64,000 bases of DNA from Streptomyces viridochromogenes (GCF_001270495.1 NZ_LGUR01000072.1:68675-132674), one strand, 5' to 3'; positions 43,068 through 52,534 are shown, counted from the first letter of the stretch. Made by a program: numbers and translations. Notes: generated from the sequence alone by a model not told the origin.

Positions 43068-43837
43068 TGGCTCGCCTCCCACTTCTGCTGGAGGTGGTTC
43101 ATGCCGGCCAGCCAGCGGTCGGGCTCGGCGGCACGCGCCTGGTAGTACCCGGCGACCTCGGCGTGCGGAAGGATCAGGAAGCGGTCCTCCTCCATGCCCT
43201 TGAACAGGGCGTCGGCCACGTCCTCCGGCGCGATGGCGGTGGGCTTGAGCACCAGGTCCCCCGCACTGCCGGTGGCGTCCAGCATGTCGGTGCGCACGCC
43301 CTGGGGGCAGATGGCGTGGACCTTCAGACCACGGTGCCGGTACGTCAGCGACAGGTACTCGGCGAAGGCGAGGGCGCCGTGCTTGGTGACGGCGTAGGGC
43401 GCGGCGCCGATCATGGTGAGCAGCCCGGCGGCGGAGACGGTGGAGACGAACCGCCCGCTGCCACGCTCCAGCCAGCCCGGGAGCAGCTCATGGGCCGCGC
43501 GGACGTGTGCCATGACGTTGACGTCCCAGGACAACGACCAGGACTTCTCATCGAGCGCCTGCCCCGGATCCGCGCCCCCGAAGGCGACACCGGCGTTGGC
43601 GCAGTAGACGTCGACGATGCCGCCGAGCGCGTCCCGGGCGTCGGAGACGATCGCGGAGGCGTCACCGGGGACGGCGATGCCACCGATCTCGTCGGCGACG
43701 GCAGCGGCCTTCGCCCCGTCGAGGTCGTTGACGACGACCCGGGCCCCTTCGGCGGCGAACCGACGGGCCAGCGCGGCCCCGATGCCGCCCCCGGCTCCCG
43801 TGACGACCACTCCGGCACCTTGAACGGCTTCCACCAT
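43064..43837 (-). CDS. SDR oxidoreductase
   Basis: 257 residues from ATG at 43837, with AAGGAG upstream. VVVTGAGGGIGAALARRFA, ANAGVAF, STVSAAGLL (catalytic Ser region) and YAVTKHGAL are complete. C-terminal LILPHAEVAGYYQARAAEPDRWL matches long-chain alcohol or hydroxyacyl SDRs. It is first in a two-gene operon with the acyl-CoA ligase, downstream of a TetR-type site. Confidence 0.92.
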   Translation of the reverse strand: MVEAVQGAGVVVTGAGGGIGAALARRFAAEGARVVVNDLDGAKAAAVADEIGGIAVPGDASAIVSDARDALGGIVDVYCANAGVAFGGADPGQALDEKSWSLSWDVNVMAHVRAAHELLPGWLERGSGRFVSTVSAAGLLTMIGAAPYAVTKHGALAFAEYLSLTYRHRGLKVHAICPQGVRTDMLDATGSAGDLVLKPTAIAPEDVADALFKGMEEDRFLILPHAEVAGYYQARAAEPDRWLAGMNHLQQKWEASQ

Positions 43838-43873
43838 CGGTCTCCTTCGACTGCGGCTCGACTGCATAGCCAG

Positions 43874-43891
43874 ACTAACCGGTCGGTATGT
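43874..43891. promoter_or_regulatory. TetR-type operator candidate (site 2 of 3)
   Basis: On the minus strand ACATACCGACCGGTTAGT, 37-54 bases before the SDR start. It is nearly identical to the core of site 1 and matches 16 of 18 bases with site 3. Confidence 0.6.
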
Positions 43892-43991
43892 CACAGGGAA
43901 GGGCCACTGCAACGCCCCCAAGGGGCGCGGGGACCTGCGCGACGAGCCACGAATCACCGGCACCTTCCCCACAACCTGCGGGAGCAATACC

Positions 43992-45233
43992 GTGCCCCCC
44001 ATGCGCCTATCCAGACGAGCACTCCTCGCAGCGACAACGGCAGCAGCGTCCCTACCTTCGGCAGCGGCGGCGTCCGAGCGCCGCAGGCCACCGCAAACCG
44101 GCTTCGAACGGCTCGCAGCCGACGGCTACGCACTCCTCGACGGCCGCCGCGTCGGAATCGTCACCAACCCCACCGGCATCACCCGCAACGTCCGCCACAT
44201 CGTCGACGTCATGCACGCGGACGACCGCGTGAACCTGACCGCCGTCTTCGGCCCCGAACACGGCTTCCGCGGCACCGCCCAGGCCGGCGGCTCGGAAGGC
44301 CGCTACGACGACCCGGCGACCGGCCTCCCCGTCTACGACACGTATCTCAAGAGCGGTCGGCCCCTCGCGGACATCTTCACGGCCTCCGGCGTCGACACGG
44401 TCGTCTTCGACATCCAGGACGTGGGCGCCCGCTTCTACACCTACATCTGGACCCTCTACGACTGCATGGAGGCGGCCCAGCTGGCCGGCAAGCGCTTCGT
44501 GGTGCTGGACCGGCCGAACCCGGTGACCGGACGGTCGGCCCAAGGCCCGGTGCTGCACAAGGAGTTCGCCACCTTCGTCGGCCGAGAGCCCATTTCGCAG
44601 GCGCACGGCATGACGGTCGCGGAGCTGGCGCGGCTGTTCAACGGGGAGTTCCTCACGACCCCGGTGCCGCTGGAGACCGTACGGATGACGGGCTGGCGGC
44701 GGTCCGACTTCCACGACGCCTCGGGCCTGCCCTGGGTCCCGCCGAGCCCGAACATGCCGACGCCGGACACCGCCCTCGTGTACGCGGGGACGTGCCTCTT
44801 CGAGGGCACGAACCTCTCGGAGGGACGCGGCACCACCCGCCCCTTCGAACTGCTGGGCGCGGAGGGCGTCGACGGCCGCTGGGCGGCGGCCGCCAATGAA
44901 CTCGGCCTCGCCGGCGTGCACTTCAGGGAGGCCTACTTCGCCCCGACGTTCTCGAAGTTCCAGGGCAAGACCATCGGCGGCGTCCAGATCCACGTCCACG
45001 ACCGCACCGCATACGACCCCGTCCGCACCGGAATCGCCCTGCTGGTGACCGCCAAGAAGGTCTGGAGCGGCTTCGGTTGGCGCCCGGACAACTGGATCGA
45101 CAAGCTCACCGGCTCCACCCGGGTCCGCACGATGATCGACGCGGGCGCGGGCACCGACGACGTGGTGGCGGGCTGGCAGCGGGAGCTGGCGGCGTTCCGG
45201 CGGGTGCGCAAGGAGTACCTGCTGTACAAATGA
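43992..45233 (+). CDS. DUF1343 / NamZ-like exo-N-acetylmuramidase, exported
   Basis: 413 residues from GTG at 43992, with GGGAG seven bases upstream. The N-terminus MRLSRRALLAATTAAASLPSAAAA (in part) is a twin-arginine-type signal. The DUF1343 core shows VGIVTNPTGITRN, AVFGPEHGFRGTAQAG, FDIQDVGARFYTYIWTL and LDRPNPVTG. Characterised NamZ proteins remove terminal N-acetylmuramic acid from peptidoglycan fragments. It would act on the wall or on turnover products outside the membrane. Confidence 0.9.
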   Translation: MPPMRLSRRALLAATTAAASLPSAAAASERRRPPQTGFERLAADGYALLDGRRVGIVTNPTGITRNVRHIVDVMHADDRVNLTAVFGPEHGFRGTAQAGGSEGRYDDPATGLPVYDTYLKSGRPLADIFTASGVDTVVFDIQDVGARFYTYIWTLYDCMEAAQLAGKRFVVLDRPNPVTGRSAQGPVLHKEFATFVGREPISQAHGMTVAELARLFNGEFLTTPVPLETVRMTGWRRSDFHDASGLPWVPPSPNMPTPDTALVYAGTCLFEGTNLSEGRGTTRPFELLGAEGVDGRWAAAANELGLAGVHFREAYFAPTFSKFQGKTIGGVQIHVHDRTAYDPVRTGIALLVTAKKVWSGFGWRPDNWIDKLTGSTRVRTMIDAGAGTDDVVAGWQRELAAFRRVRKEYLLYK

Positions 45234-45340
45234 ACGCCCCCGTCGTGTGCCTCTGATGGGTGACGACGTATGGCCAATCCCGCCCGGTAGCAGGACGATG
45301 CGCCCGTATCGCACCGCTTCGGGGGACTAGGGGGCCTGTC

Positions 45341-46675
45341 ATGGCGGAACCGGCAGTGAGCGTGACTCCTTACTGGGAGCTGACCTTCGACGCGGACGGG
45401 GATCCGGACGCCGGGCGACGGGACCGGCTGCTGGCCGGGGTGGCGCGGCAGCACGTCCGTGATCTGATCGTCTTCGCGCACGGCTGGAACAGCGACCGCT
45501 CGGGGGCGACGCGGCTCTACGACCGCTTCTTCGCGCCGATCCCGCAGCTCGCTCCGGCGGCGAGGATCGGGTACGTGGGTGTGGTCTGGCCGTCGATGCG
45601 GTTCTCGGACGAGCCGATCCCGGACTTTCCGCGGGCCGTGGCGGCCGAGATGCCCCGTCGGCCGGTGCTCGACAAGGACACGCGGCACGCGCTGCTGGAC
45701 ACGTTTCCCGGGCGGGCGACCGTGATCGACCAGATCGCACGGTTGCTGGACCAGCAGCCGCGTGAGGAAGCCGAGCTGGAGGAGTTCGGGCGGCTCGTGC
45801 GGATGCTGGTGGATGTCGTTCCGCCGGGGCCGCAGGCGCTGTTCGCGGCGGACACGCTGGCAGAGGGCGTGCCGCAGAGCTCGCCGGACATGTTCTCGGC
45901 GTCCACCGCGGCCGTGTGCGAGGAGTTCGCGCAGGCGCTGACCCATCTCGAAGCGCCGGACGGCACGGCCGCCTTCTCGTTGCCGAACCCGTGGGAGGGA
46001 GCCCACGAGCTGCTGCGGCAGGCGACGTACTACGCCATGAAACGGCGCGCGGGGACGGTCGGTGAGCGTGGGCTCGGCCGGGTGATCGGGCAACTCGCCT
46101 CGCGCTCGCCCGAGGTGCGGGTGCACCTGGTCGGGCACAGCTTCGGCGGCCGGCTGGTGTCGTTCGCGCTGCGCGGGCTGCCGAAGGGTGTGCGCACGGT
46201 GAAGTCCGTGACGCTGCTTCAGGGTGCCTTCTCGCACTACGCGTTCGCGTCCCGGCTGCCGCACGACGCGCGTGCGGGCGGGGTGCTGGAGGGCCAGCAC
46301 AACCGTATCGACGGACCGCTGGTGTGCTGCTACTCACGGCACGACTCGGCTCTTTCCACGATGTATCCGCTGGCCTCGCGTATGGCGGGGGACGCGCGGG
46401 GGATCGCGGCCCTGGACGTCGGCCGGATGCTGGGTGCCAAGTGGGGTGCGATGGGGCACGACGGGGTGCAGGCGGTGCCGGGGACGGTGTCGTTCAAGCT
46501 GGCCGACGCGCTGAAGGCGACGCTGCCCGCCTCGGGTTGCGTGAACATCGACGCGGCGACGGTCGTCAAGCGTGGCGGGCCCCCGGCGGGAGCGCACAGC
46601 GACATCCTGCACCGGGAGTTGGCGCGGGTGGTGGTGGCGGCGGGCCGCATCCACCGACCCGCCGCCGACCACTGA
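45341..46675 (+). CDS. Alpha/beta-hydrolase-fold protein, Streptomyces hypothetical family
   Basis: 444 residues from ATG at 45341. DLIVFAHGWNSDRSG supplies an oxyanion-type loop, and VHLVGHSFGGRLVSFALRG gives the nucleophile elbow GHSFGG. A C-terminal GAHSDILH could provide the His. Between them is a long helical insert. Homologues are sometimes mislabelled as protein kinases, but no kinase motif is present. There is no signal peptide. The substrate is unknown. Confidence 0.8.
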   Translation: MAEPAVSVTPYWELTFDADGDPDAGRRDRLLAGVARQHVRDLIVFAHGWNSDRSGATRLYDRFFAPIPQLAPAARIGYVGVVWPSMRFSDEPIPDFPRAVAAEMPRRPVLDKDTRHALLDTFPGRATVIDQIARLLDQQPREEAELEEFGRLVRMLVDVVPPGPQALFAADTLAEGVPQSSPDMFSASTAAVCEEFAQALTHLEAPDGTAAFSLPNPWEGAHELLRQATYYAMKRRAGTVGERGLGRVIGQLASRSPEVRVHLVGHSFGGRLVSFALRGLPKGVRTVKSVTLLQGAFSHYAFASRLPHDARAGGVLEGQHNRIDGPLVCCYSRHDSALSTMYPLASRMAGDARGIAALDVGRMLGAKWGAMGHDGVQAVPGTVSFKLADALKATLPASGCVNIDAATVVKRGGPPAGAHSDILHRELARVVVAAGRIHRPAADH

Positions 46676-46678
46676 TCG

Positions 46679-49477
46679 TCACCTGTGTGACGTGAACTCC
46701 ACGACCTGCTGATACGTCGGCCGGTTCTGCCAGCTGATCCTGGAGTGCTTGATGCCGCCCAGCGTGCGCTGGACGATCGAGTCGGCGCACCACTGGTCGC
46801 CGGCCGAGCACTGGTCGTCACCCGGGTAGACCTGGGCCGCGGTCTTGCCCGCCGCCTCCTTCAGGGTGCTGATCAGGAGGTCGCGGCAGGCGCTGAGGCT
46901 GCCGCCGCCGCAGTACTTCCGGTCGAGCGGGCCCTGCACCGACTCGCCGAGCACGGCCCGGATGTCCTTGTCGACGTAGGACCACCAGCCGTACTGGAAG
47001 GAGCTTCCGGCGTGCGAGCCGGTCGGGCCGTGGGCGGCCGACGGTGACTCGTCGATGGGCAGGTTGTTCGTCATCGCGCCGTACAGCTCACTCCCGAGAC
47101 CCGGTTCGAACTCGGCCTTCACCAGCAGCGGCCACCACGCGTCCAGGATGCGGATCGCTTCGGCGTTGGCGTACGTCTTCGAACCGGCCGCCGTCTCGGT
47201 GCGCTTGCCGCCCGCCGAGATCCATGCCTGGAGCTTGCTCACGGCCGCCGCGGCCGCGGAGTCGGTGACCGGGGAGCTGCCCACGACCTTGAGCAGGTCC
47301 GGCAGAACGTCCTCGGCCCGCAGGTCGGCGAGGCCCGCGTCGGCCATCGCCTTCACCAGCGAGGCCCGGGTCACGCCGCCCGCGTCGACCAGCTTCTTCA
47401 CCCGGTTCTCCAGCAGGTTGCCGCGGTGGACCGAGCCGTCGCCCCAGGGAGCGGTCGTGTAGTCCTTGGCCTGCTTGTTGTTCCAGGAGATGTAGTAGTC
47501 CTGGTCGATGGAGTTGGGGTGGGCCGACGGCGGGGTGTACTGCGCCGTGTTCGTCGTCGGGTCCCAGCCCCGCCACTCGTACGCCTGCTGGGCCCACACC
47601 GGGAACTCCGCGTCGACGCCGGTCGCCCGGACCGGGTTGTCGCCGCTGTTGTAGTAGGCGGTGTGCTCGGAGTCGACGTAGAACCAGTTGAAGGTGTAGT
47701 TGATGTGCTGCACCGCCTTCTGGAAGTCCGCCGGGCCCTTGACGTAGTCCGGGTCGTTCAGCATCTGGAAGCCGATGATCGAGTCGGCCTCGTGCAGGTA
47801 GGACGAGCGCAGGGTGGTGTAGGCGACCTTCTTGCCGCCGACGGTGGCGCGGTGGGTGACGGGACCGTACTTCGTCCGCCAGACCCGCATCGTGTACGAG
47901 CCCTCAGGGGTGCTGTCGGCGGTCGTCGGCTTCCAGGCGTTCTTCTGCTCGACCTTCTCCATCGCGGTGCAGGTGCCGCGGTACAGATAGTGGTAGTCGT
48001 CCTGGCACAGTTCGACGGCGTAGGTGTCGATGATGTCCTGGCCGGAGGTGGTGGCGCTCCAGGAGTAGTCCTGGCCGCGGCCGAGCTCGACGTACATGCT
48101 CAGGCCGGCGAAGGAGGCGCCGCGGGCGCTGATGCCGGGGCCCTGGATCTCCTGGAGCAGGAGCAGCTGGGGTGCGAAGTAGCCGGTCTGCGGGCCGAAG
48201 ACGGCGACCGGGTGGCCGCTGGCCGTGTGCTCGCCGCCGACCACGAGGGCGTTGGACATCCCGCGCTTCGCCGAGCTCATCGCGGTCTTGGCCGCCGTGG
48301 TCGACGCGGTGCTCGCGGCGGCTCCGGCCGCGCTGCCCGTACGGTCGTACACGAGCTGCTCCTCGGCCACGGAACCGGCGTCGGGCAGGGCCTCGCCCTG
48401 CGGGTCGGCGGGCTTGGTGGCGTACGGGAAGCTCTTGTCATGGACGGTGACGACCGCCTCCGGGTCGTTGCGTTCGCGGAACGACTCCCAGAGCTTGGTG
48501 CCCTCGGCGACTCCGTACTTTTCCTGCGCGGCGAGCAGGGAGATCGCGTTGTTGACCTCGCCGCCGCCTCCGGAGCCGAACAGTGCGCCGATGACGGAGC
48601 CCAGCGCGACCAGGTCGGTGATCTTGAAGTGCTGGATGGTGCCGGCGTTGGTGACGGAGTCCTTGTGGCCGGTCAGGACGTACTCGCCGGGGAAGTAGCG
48701 GCCGCTGTCGGAGGCGTCGATGTAGGCGTTGATGCCGTCGAGGTACGCCTTGGCGTCGGCGAGGGCGAGCTGCCCGCGTTCGCCGTTGGTGGCGACCGCG
48801 TTGTCGATCTGGGCCTGGAGATCGGCTTCGGTGTAGGGCGCGTGGCGCCAGAACTGCTGCTCCAGGCCCTGGTTGGAGGGCGCGCCACCGGCGAACGAGG
48901 TGAGCTGGCCGCGTCCGACATGGCGGAAGACGTCCATGAGCCACAGCCGGTCCTGGGCGGCCGCGTAGCCGGCGCCGAACTCGGTGCCGTACCTGGTGGT
49001 ACCGGTGATGTGCGGCACACCCGTCTTCTTGTCGCGGACGATCGTCACGTCGCCGCGCCCGGCGGGATTGACGGTGGAGGCGACTTGGTCGGACGGTACG
49101 CCGAACGAGGCGTCGTTGAAGAAGTTGTTGATCGTCGCGTTGGTGAGGCCGGAGTAGCCCTTGGCCAGATTGGCGTAGGGCCCGAGCTGGTCCGAGGCGT
49201 GTTCGGGCATGGTGCCGAAGGCCTGGTTGAGCAGGATCTGTGCGAGGGTGGCATTGCCGTTCTGACCAGGCGGAAGAACGTCGGAACACTGGTTGCCGCA
49301 GTGATCGGCGGCGGCCGTCGCCTCGGCCGCCGCGGCCTGGGACGCGGTCACCGCCGGTGAAAGCGGCGACAAAAGACCGGCAATCAGAACGCATACGGAT
49401 GCGGTCTTCAGGAACCCGGGGAATCTGCCGGGAGTTCTCAGTCCGACTAGGGCGTTGCGTGGGGTACGCCGTGGCAT
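46679..49477 (-). CDS. Penicillin acylase family N-terminal nucleophile hydrolase, secreted
   Basis: 932 residues with TAGGAGCGGCC before the ATG. A signal peptide (FLKTASVCVLIAGLLSPLSPAV) ends near residue 50. The alpha-subunit part follows, then a linker about residues 390-420 (rich in Ala, Thr, Ser) and the new N-terminal Ser of the beta subunit in AKRGMSNALVVGG. Later DYSWSATTSGQDIIDTY and NYTFNWFYVDSEHTAYYNSGD carry the active-site Asn region. It is probably an acyl-homoserine-lactone or beta-lactam side-chain acylase; the substrate is not determined. Four to six Cys suggest disulfides. Confidence 0.92.
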   Translation of the reverse strand: MPRRTPRNALVGLRTPGRFPGFLKTASVCVLIAGLLSPLSPAVTASQAAAAEATAAADHCGNQCSDVLPPGQNGNATLAQILLNQAFGTMPEHASDQLGPYANLAKGYSGLTNATINNFFNDASFGVPSDQVASTVNPAGRGDVTIVRDKKTGVPHITGTTRYGTEFGAGYAAAQDRLWLMDVFRHVGRGQLTSFAGGAPSNQGLEQQFWRHAPYTEADLQAQIDNAVATNGERGQLALADAKAYLDGINAYIDASDSGRYFPGEYVLTGHKDSVTNAGTIQHFKITDLVALGSVIGALFGSGGGGEVNNAISLLAAQEKYGVAEGTKLWESFRERNDPEAVVTVHDKSFPYATKPADPQGEALPDAGSVAEEQLVYDRTGSAAGAAASTASTTAAKTAMSSAKRGMSNALVVGGEHTASGHPVAVFGPQTGYFAPQLLLLQEIQGPGISARGASFAGLSMYVELGRGQDYSWSATTSGQDIIDTYAVELCQDDYHYLYRGTCTAMEKVEQKNAWKPTTADSTPEGSYTMRVWRTKYGPVTHRATVGGKKVAYTTLRSSYLHEADSIIGFQMLNDPDYVKGPADFQKAVQHINYTFNWFYVDSEHTAYYNSGDNPVRATGVDAEFPVWAQQAYEWRGWDPTTNTAQYTPPSAHPNSIDQDYYISWNNKQAKDYTTAPWGDGSVHRGNLLENRVKKLVDAGGVTRASLVKAMADAGLADLRAEDVLPDLLKVVGSSPVTDSAAAAAVSKLQAWISAGGKRTETAAGSKTYANAEAIRILDAWWPLLVKAEFEPGLGSELYGAMTNNLPIDESPSAAHGPTGSHAGSSFQYGWWSYVDKDIRAVLGESVQGPLDRKYCGGGSLSACRDLLISTLKEAAGKTAAQVYPGDDQCSAGDQWCADSIVQRTLGGIKHSRISWQNRPTYQQVVEFTSHR

Positions 49478-49708
49478 GGCCGCTCCTACCGACGAGGGTG
49501 AGCCGGGATGTTACCGGCGGTATCCCCGAGATTGAAGATGAACATGCGTCACGTTTGGGAGTCACCAGGGCTCACCACGGAGGTGGCCGGAAATCGGATG
49601 GAGCCGAATCGCATGTCGATACGTCTATTCGTCAACGTCGTGCGAAGTCCGTGCGGCGACGCCGAAGTGACCGAAGTACAGGTGCAGGTGTGACGGAGGT
49701 GCAGGGCG

Positions 49709-50314
49709 ATGGCCGGTTTCCGGAGTCTGGCGAGACAGGTGCGCGATCCGCGGTGCGATCTGGCGCTACGGCGCTACTCGCTGCGTAAGTGCCTTGAGCG
49801 GTTCGCTCCTTACGGGCACAGGGCGACCTGGGACCACTTGTGCTCCCGGGCAGGGTTTGGTCCGGAGGACCGCTCCCCCGATCCGGCGCGGCTCGTGGCC
49901 GCGTTGGACGAGCTGGAGGAAGCGCGTTCGGTCTGGCTGGCCTACGAGGTCGAGTTCGCCGAGCGACGCAAGAAGGAAAAGCACGATGGACTGCGCAGGC
50001 CGGGCAGTGTGGACGACTGGCACCGGCTGACCTGGGGCGGTTTCGGAGTCGCCTGGTGCGACAACCCCCGGGTCCACCCGAACGAACCGCTGGCCGAGGT
50101 GCTGCGCCGGCTGATCTCCGCGCTGGAGCGGGACCCGGGCTGTGAGTGCCCGGTGTGCGGCGGGGACCGGCTGATCTACAAGTACGACCTGGCCCATGAA
50201 CCGTCGTCGGGCCCGGTCTGCACGGACTGCGGGATCGTCGTACCGCGTCCGGTTCTCACGCCGGAAGCGCTGGCGGCGTCGCGGCGCGAACGGCGACTGC
50301 TCATGTCCGCCTAG
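49709..50314 (+). CDS. Zinc-ribbon conserved hypothetical protein
   Basis: 201 residues with GGAGGT before the ATG. The N-terminal two thirds is helical and charged (LRKCLERFAPYGHRATWDHLC). The C-terminal part has CPVCGGDRLIYKYD...CTDCGIVVPRP, a four-Cys zinc ribbon. It may bind nucleic acid or protein. No known family is recognised. It is followed by a BKACE gene 99 bases away. Confidence 0.7.
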   Translation: MAGFRSLARQVRDPRCDLALRRYSLRKCLERFAPYGHRATWDHLCSRAGFGPEDRSPDPARLVAALDELEEARSVWLAYEVEFAERRKKEKHDGLRRPGSVDDWHRLTWGGFGVAWCDNPRVHPNEPLAEVLRRLISALERDPGCECPVCGGDRLIYKYDLAHEPSSGPVCTDCGIVVPRPVLTPEALAASRRERRLLMSA

Positions 50315-50413
50315 TACGACGGGGGTGCGCCGGGGATGCCGCACCCCCTCCTGTCGGCGTGCGACCACTGCCTTCTCGTCCCTGTTGTCAGTGCCGGCTG
50401 GCACCATCGAGGC

Positions 50414-51142
50414 ATGATCCAGGTGTGCCTCAACGGGACCCGAGGGGCCGGCGACGGTGCCGTGGTGCCGCTCTCGCCGGAGGCGCTGGCCGACTCCGCG
50501 GCCGAGGCGGTCGCGGCCGGAGCCACGGACATCCATGGCCACGCCAAGACTCCCTGCGGACAGGACAGCCTGTCGCCGCGTGTGCTCACGCCGGCGCTGG
50601 AGGCGATACGGGCCCGGGTGCCGGTGCCGGTCGGGGTGACCACGGGCGCTTGGGCGGAACCCGACCCGGTGGCCCGCGTGAGGCGCGTACGGAGCTGGAC
50701 GGCGCTACCGGACCACGCCTCCGTCAACTGGCATGAGGACGGCGCCGAGGACGTGGCCGCGGCGCTGATGGAGCGGGGCGTGGGCGTCGAGGCCGGCATC
50801 TGGTCCGGCACGGACGGAGCGGCGCGGTTCGCCGCCTCGCCGCTGGGGCCGAGGGTGCTGCGGGTGCTGGCGGAGGTGACGGACCCCTCCGCGCAGACGG
50901 CCGAGGAGAGCGCGCGTGCGCTGCTCGCCGACCTGGGCTCGGCGTTCGGCCGTCCCGTGCTGCTGCACGGGGAGGACGGCGGAGCGTGGCCGGTGCTGCG
51001 CCTTGCGGGGCGGCTGGGGCTGGCGACACGCGTGGGCCTGGAGGACACGCTGGTCCTGCCGGACGGGGAACGGGCCCGGTCCAACGCCCAGTTGGTGTCT
51101 GCGGCGTGGGTTCAGTACGGATGGGGCCGGCGATCTCCCTAG
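50414..51142 (+). CDS. 3-keto-5-aminohexanoate cleavage enzyme family (BKACE)
   Basis: 242 residues from ATG at 50414. The zinc site HGHAKTP (two His, as in the BKACE HxH) and the distal Glu in VGLEDTLVLPDG are present. The family condenses a beta-keto acid with acetyl-CoA; the in vivo substrate is unknown. It is at the short end for the family. Its TAG stop is formed by the CTAG at the left edge of a MITE, so the last residues may have been altered by the insertion. Confidence 0.88.
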   Translation: MIQVCLNGTRGAGDGAVVPLSPEALADSAAEAVAAGATDIHGHAKTPCGQDSLSPRVLTPALEAIRARVPVPVGVTTGAWAEPDPVARVRRVRSWTALPDHASVNWHEDGAEDVAAALMERGVGVEAGIWSGTDGAARFAASPLGPRVLRVLAEVTDPSAQTAEESARALLADLGSAFGRPVLLHGEDGGAWPVLRLAGRLGLATRVGLEDTLVLPDGERARSNAQLVSAAWVQYGWGRRSP

Positions 51143-51245
51143 GCCCTGTCGTCAAATTCCCGTCGTCCGCCCGAAGGGCGGGCCGTGCGGCGAGAGTGCG
51201 TGCATGGCGTCGCACGGCAGGCGGGAATTTGACGACAGGGCCTAG
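51139..51245. mobile_element. 107-bp MITE-like element with perfect terminal inverted repeats
   Basis: A 24-bp perfect inverted repeat begins CTAGGCCCTGTCGTC and ends GACGACAGGGCCTAG, including CTAG at both edges, which fits a palindromic target duplication. Inner arms GCCGTGCGGCG and CGTCGCACGGC nearly pair as well, so the whole element can fold. No transposase is encoded. The ends resemble IS-type termini, so trans-mobilisation by a related IS is likely. Confidence 0.8.
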
Positions 51246-51438
51246 TACAGGGTGAGGAGTTCAGCGCGAGGTGGGGCGCTCACCGGCGCCGGCGGGGCGC
51301 CGCCTCTCTGTGGGACGGGCGCCGCCCCAGCGGCACGACTGCCCGCAGGCCGGGTGAGCTGCGGCCGGCCACACACCACCCGCAGTCGGCGTCAAAGCCA
51401 AGGCCCCGAGCCCGCAGGCGACCAACCCGGCCACACCG

Positions 51439-51930
51439 TCAACCACGGCCCTCGGCCCCCCGCCCGCGCCCTCCCCCTTGCTCCGCCATCAGCCGCGACC
51501 CCGTGAGCCGTTCGCCGAACACATCGTCCGGGTTGGACAGGACGCACGTGTCCAGGGAGAGGCAGCCGCAGCCGATGCAGTCGGTCAAGTGGTCGCGGAG
51601 GCGGTTGAGTTGCTTGATGCGCTCGTCCAGCTCCGAACGCCATGCCTCCGACAACCGTGCCCAGTCTTCGTGGGTGGGGGTGCGCTCCTCGGGAAGTTCG
51701 GCAAGGGCGTCGCGGATCGTCGCCAGGGGGATGCCCACGCGCTGGGCGGCCCGGACGAAAGCGACCCGGCGGAGGGTGTCACGGGTGTAGCGGCGCTGGT
51801 TGCCGGAGGTGCGGCGGCTGCTGATCAAGCCCTTGGACTCGTAGAAGTGCAGGGCGGAGACAGCGGCGCCGCTACGGGCGGAGAGCTGGCCGACCGTGAG
51901 CTCGTGGATCTTCTCGGGGATCTGGGGCAC
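51439..51930 (-). CDS. soxR: Redox-sensing MerR-family regulator SoxR
   Basis: 163 residues from GTG at 51930 ([15 protein letters not shown]), with GGAGGGC upstream. The MerR HTH ([25 protein letters not shown]) is followed by the [2Fe-2S] motif [12 protein letters not shown] (C-x2-C-x-C-x5-C). The tail is unusually Gly/Arg-rich. It senses redox-active compounds by cluster oxidation and activates target genes in Streptomyces. No SoxR box was found next to it in the window. It is divergent from a MaoC gene. Confidence 0.96.
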   Translation of the reverse strand: MPQIPEKIHELTVGQLSARSGAAVSALHFYESKGLISSRRTSGNQRRYTRDTLRRVAFVRAAQRVGIPLATIRDALAELPEERTPTHEDWARLSEAWRSELDERIKQLNRLRDHLTDCIGCGCLSLDTCVLSNPDDVFGERLTGSRLMAEQGGGRGRGAEGRG

Positions 51931-51993
51931 GCCCTCCAACCTACCTACCGCGTCACACTCACGGTCCATTGACAGAGGCTTCGCCCGCGACCA

Positions 51994-52016
51994 TGCTAAG
52001 CAGTTGCTTAGACATG
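51994..52016. promoter_or_regulatory. TetR-type operator candidate before the MaoC gene
   Basis: CTAAGCAGTTGCTTAG (51996-52011) is a perfect dyad, flanked by CATG on both sides. It lies 40 bases upstream of the MaoC start. A related CTAAGC-4-GCTYAG dyad precedes the TetR gene at 53158. Confidence 0.6.
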
Positions 52017-52050
52017 GTTATCTGGAACACGCGACGCGAGAGGCCTGGAC

Positions 52051-52512
52051 ATGGCAGAGCCGAGGATCTTCACCTCCGCCGACGACCTGAAGGCGGCGGT
52101 GGGCGAGCAGCTGGGGTACACGGACTGGCTGGAGGTCGACCAGAAGCGGATCGACCTGTTCGCTGAGGCCACCGGCGACCACCAGTGGATCCACGTGGAC
52201 CCCGAGAAGGCCGCCGCGGGCCCCTTCGGGACCACCATCGCCCACGGGTATCTCACGCTGTCCCTGCTTCCGCTCTTCGGGCCTCAGCTCATCAAGGTCG
52301 AGAACGTGAAGATGGGCGTCAACTACGGGACGAACAAGGTGCGTTTCCCCGCCCCGGTACCGGTCGGCTCGCGCCTGCGCGCGACCGCCACCATCACCGG
52401 TGTCGAGGACGTGACGGGCGGCGTCCAGGTCGCCGTCGCGTTCACCGTGGAGCGCGAGGGCGGGGACAAGCCGGTGTGCGTCGCCGAGTCCGTCTCGCGC
52501 TACTACCTGTAG
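52051..52512 (+). CDS. MaoC-like hot-dog enoyl-CoA hydratase
   Basis: 153 residues. AEATGDHQWIHVDPEKAAAG and PFGTTIAHGYLTLSL contain the catalytic Asp and His of the R-specific hydratase hot-dog family. It hydrates enoyl-CoA in the cytosol. It is convergent with the neighbouring TetR gene, with 22 bases between stops. Confidence 0.95.
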   Translation: MAEPRIFTSADDLKAAVGEQLGYTDWLEVDQKRIDLFAEATGDHQWIHVDPEKAAAGPFGTTIAHGYLTLSLLPLFGPQLIKVENVKMGVNYGTNKVRFPAPVPVGSRLRATATITGVEDVTGGVQVAVAFTVEREGGDKPVCVAESVSRYYL

Positions 52513-52534
52513 GCGGCCCCGCCACCCGGAGGGC

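Noticed and set aside
51931..52050. SoxR box next to soxR
   Set aside because: The only strong dyad there (CTAAGCAGTTGCTTAG) looks like a TetR site and pairs with a related dyad at 53202, not like the SoxR consensus.
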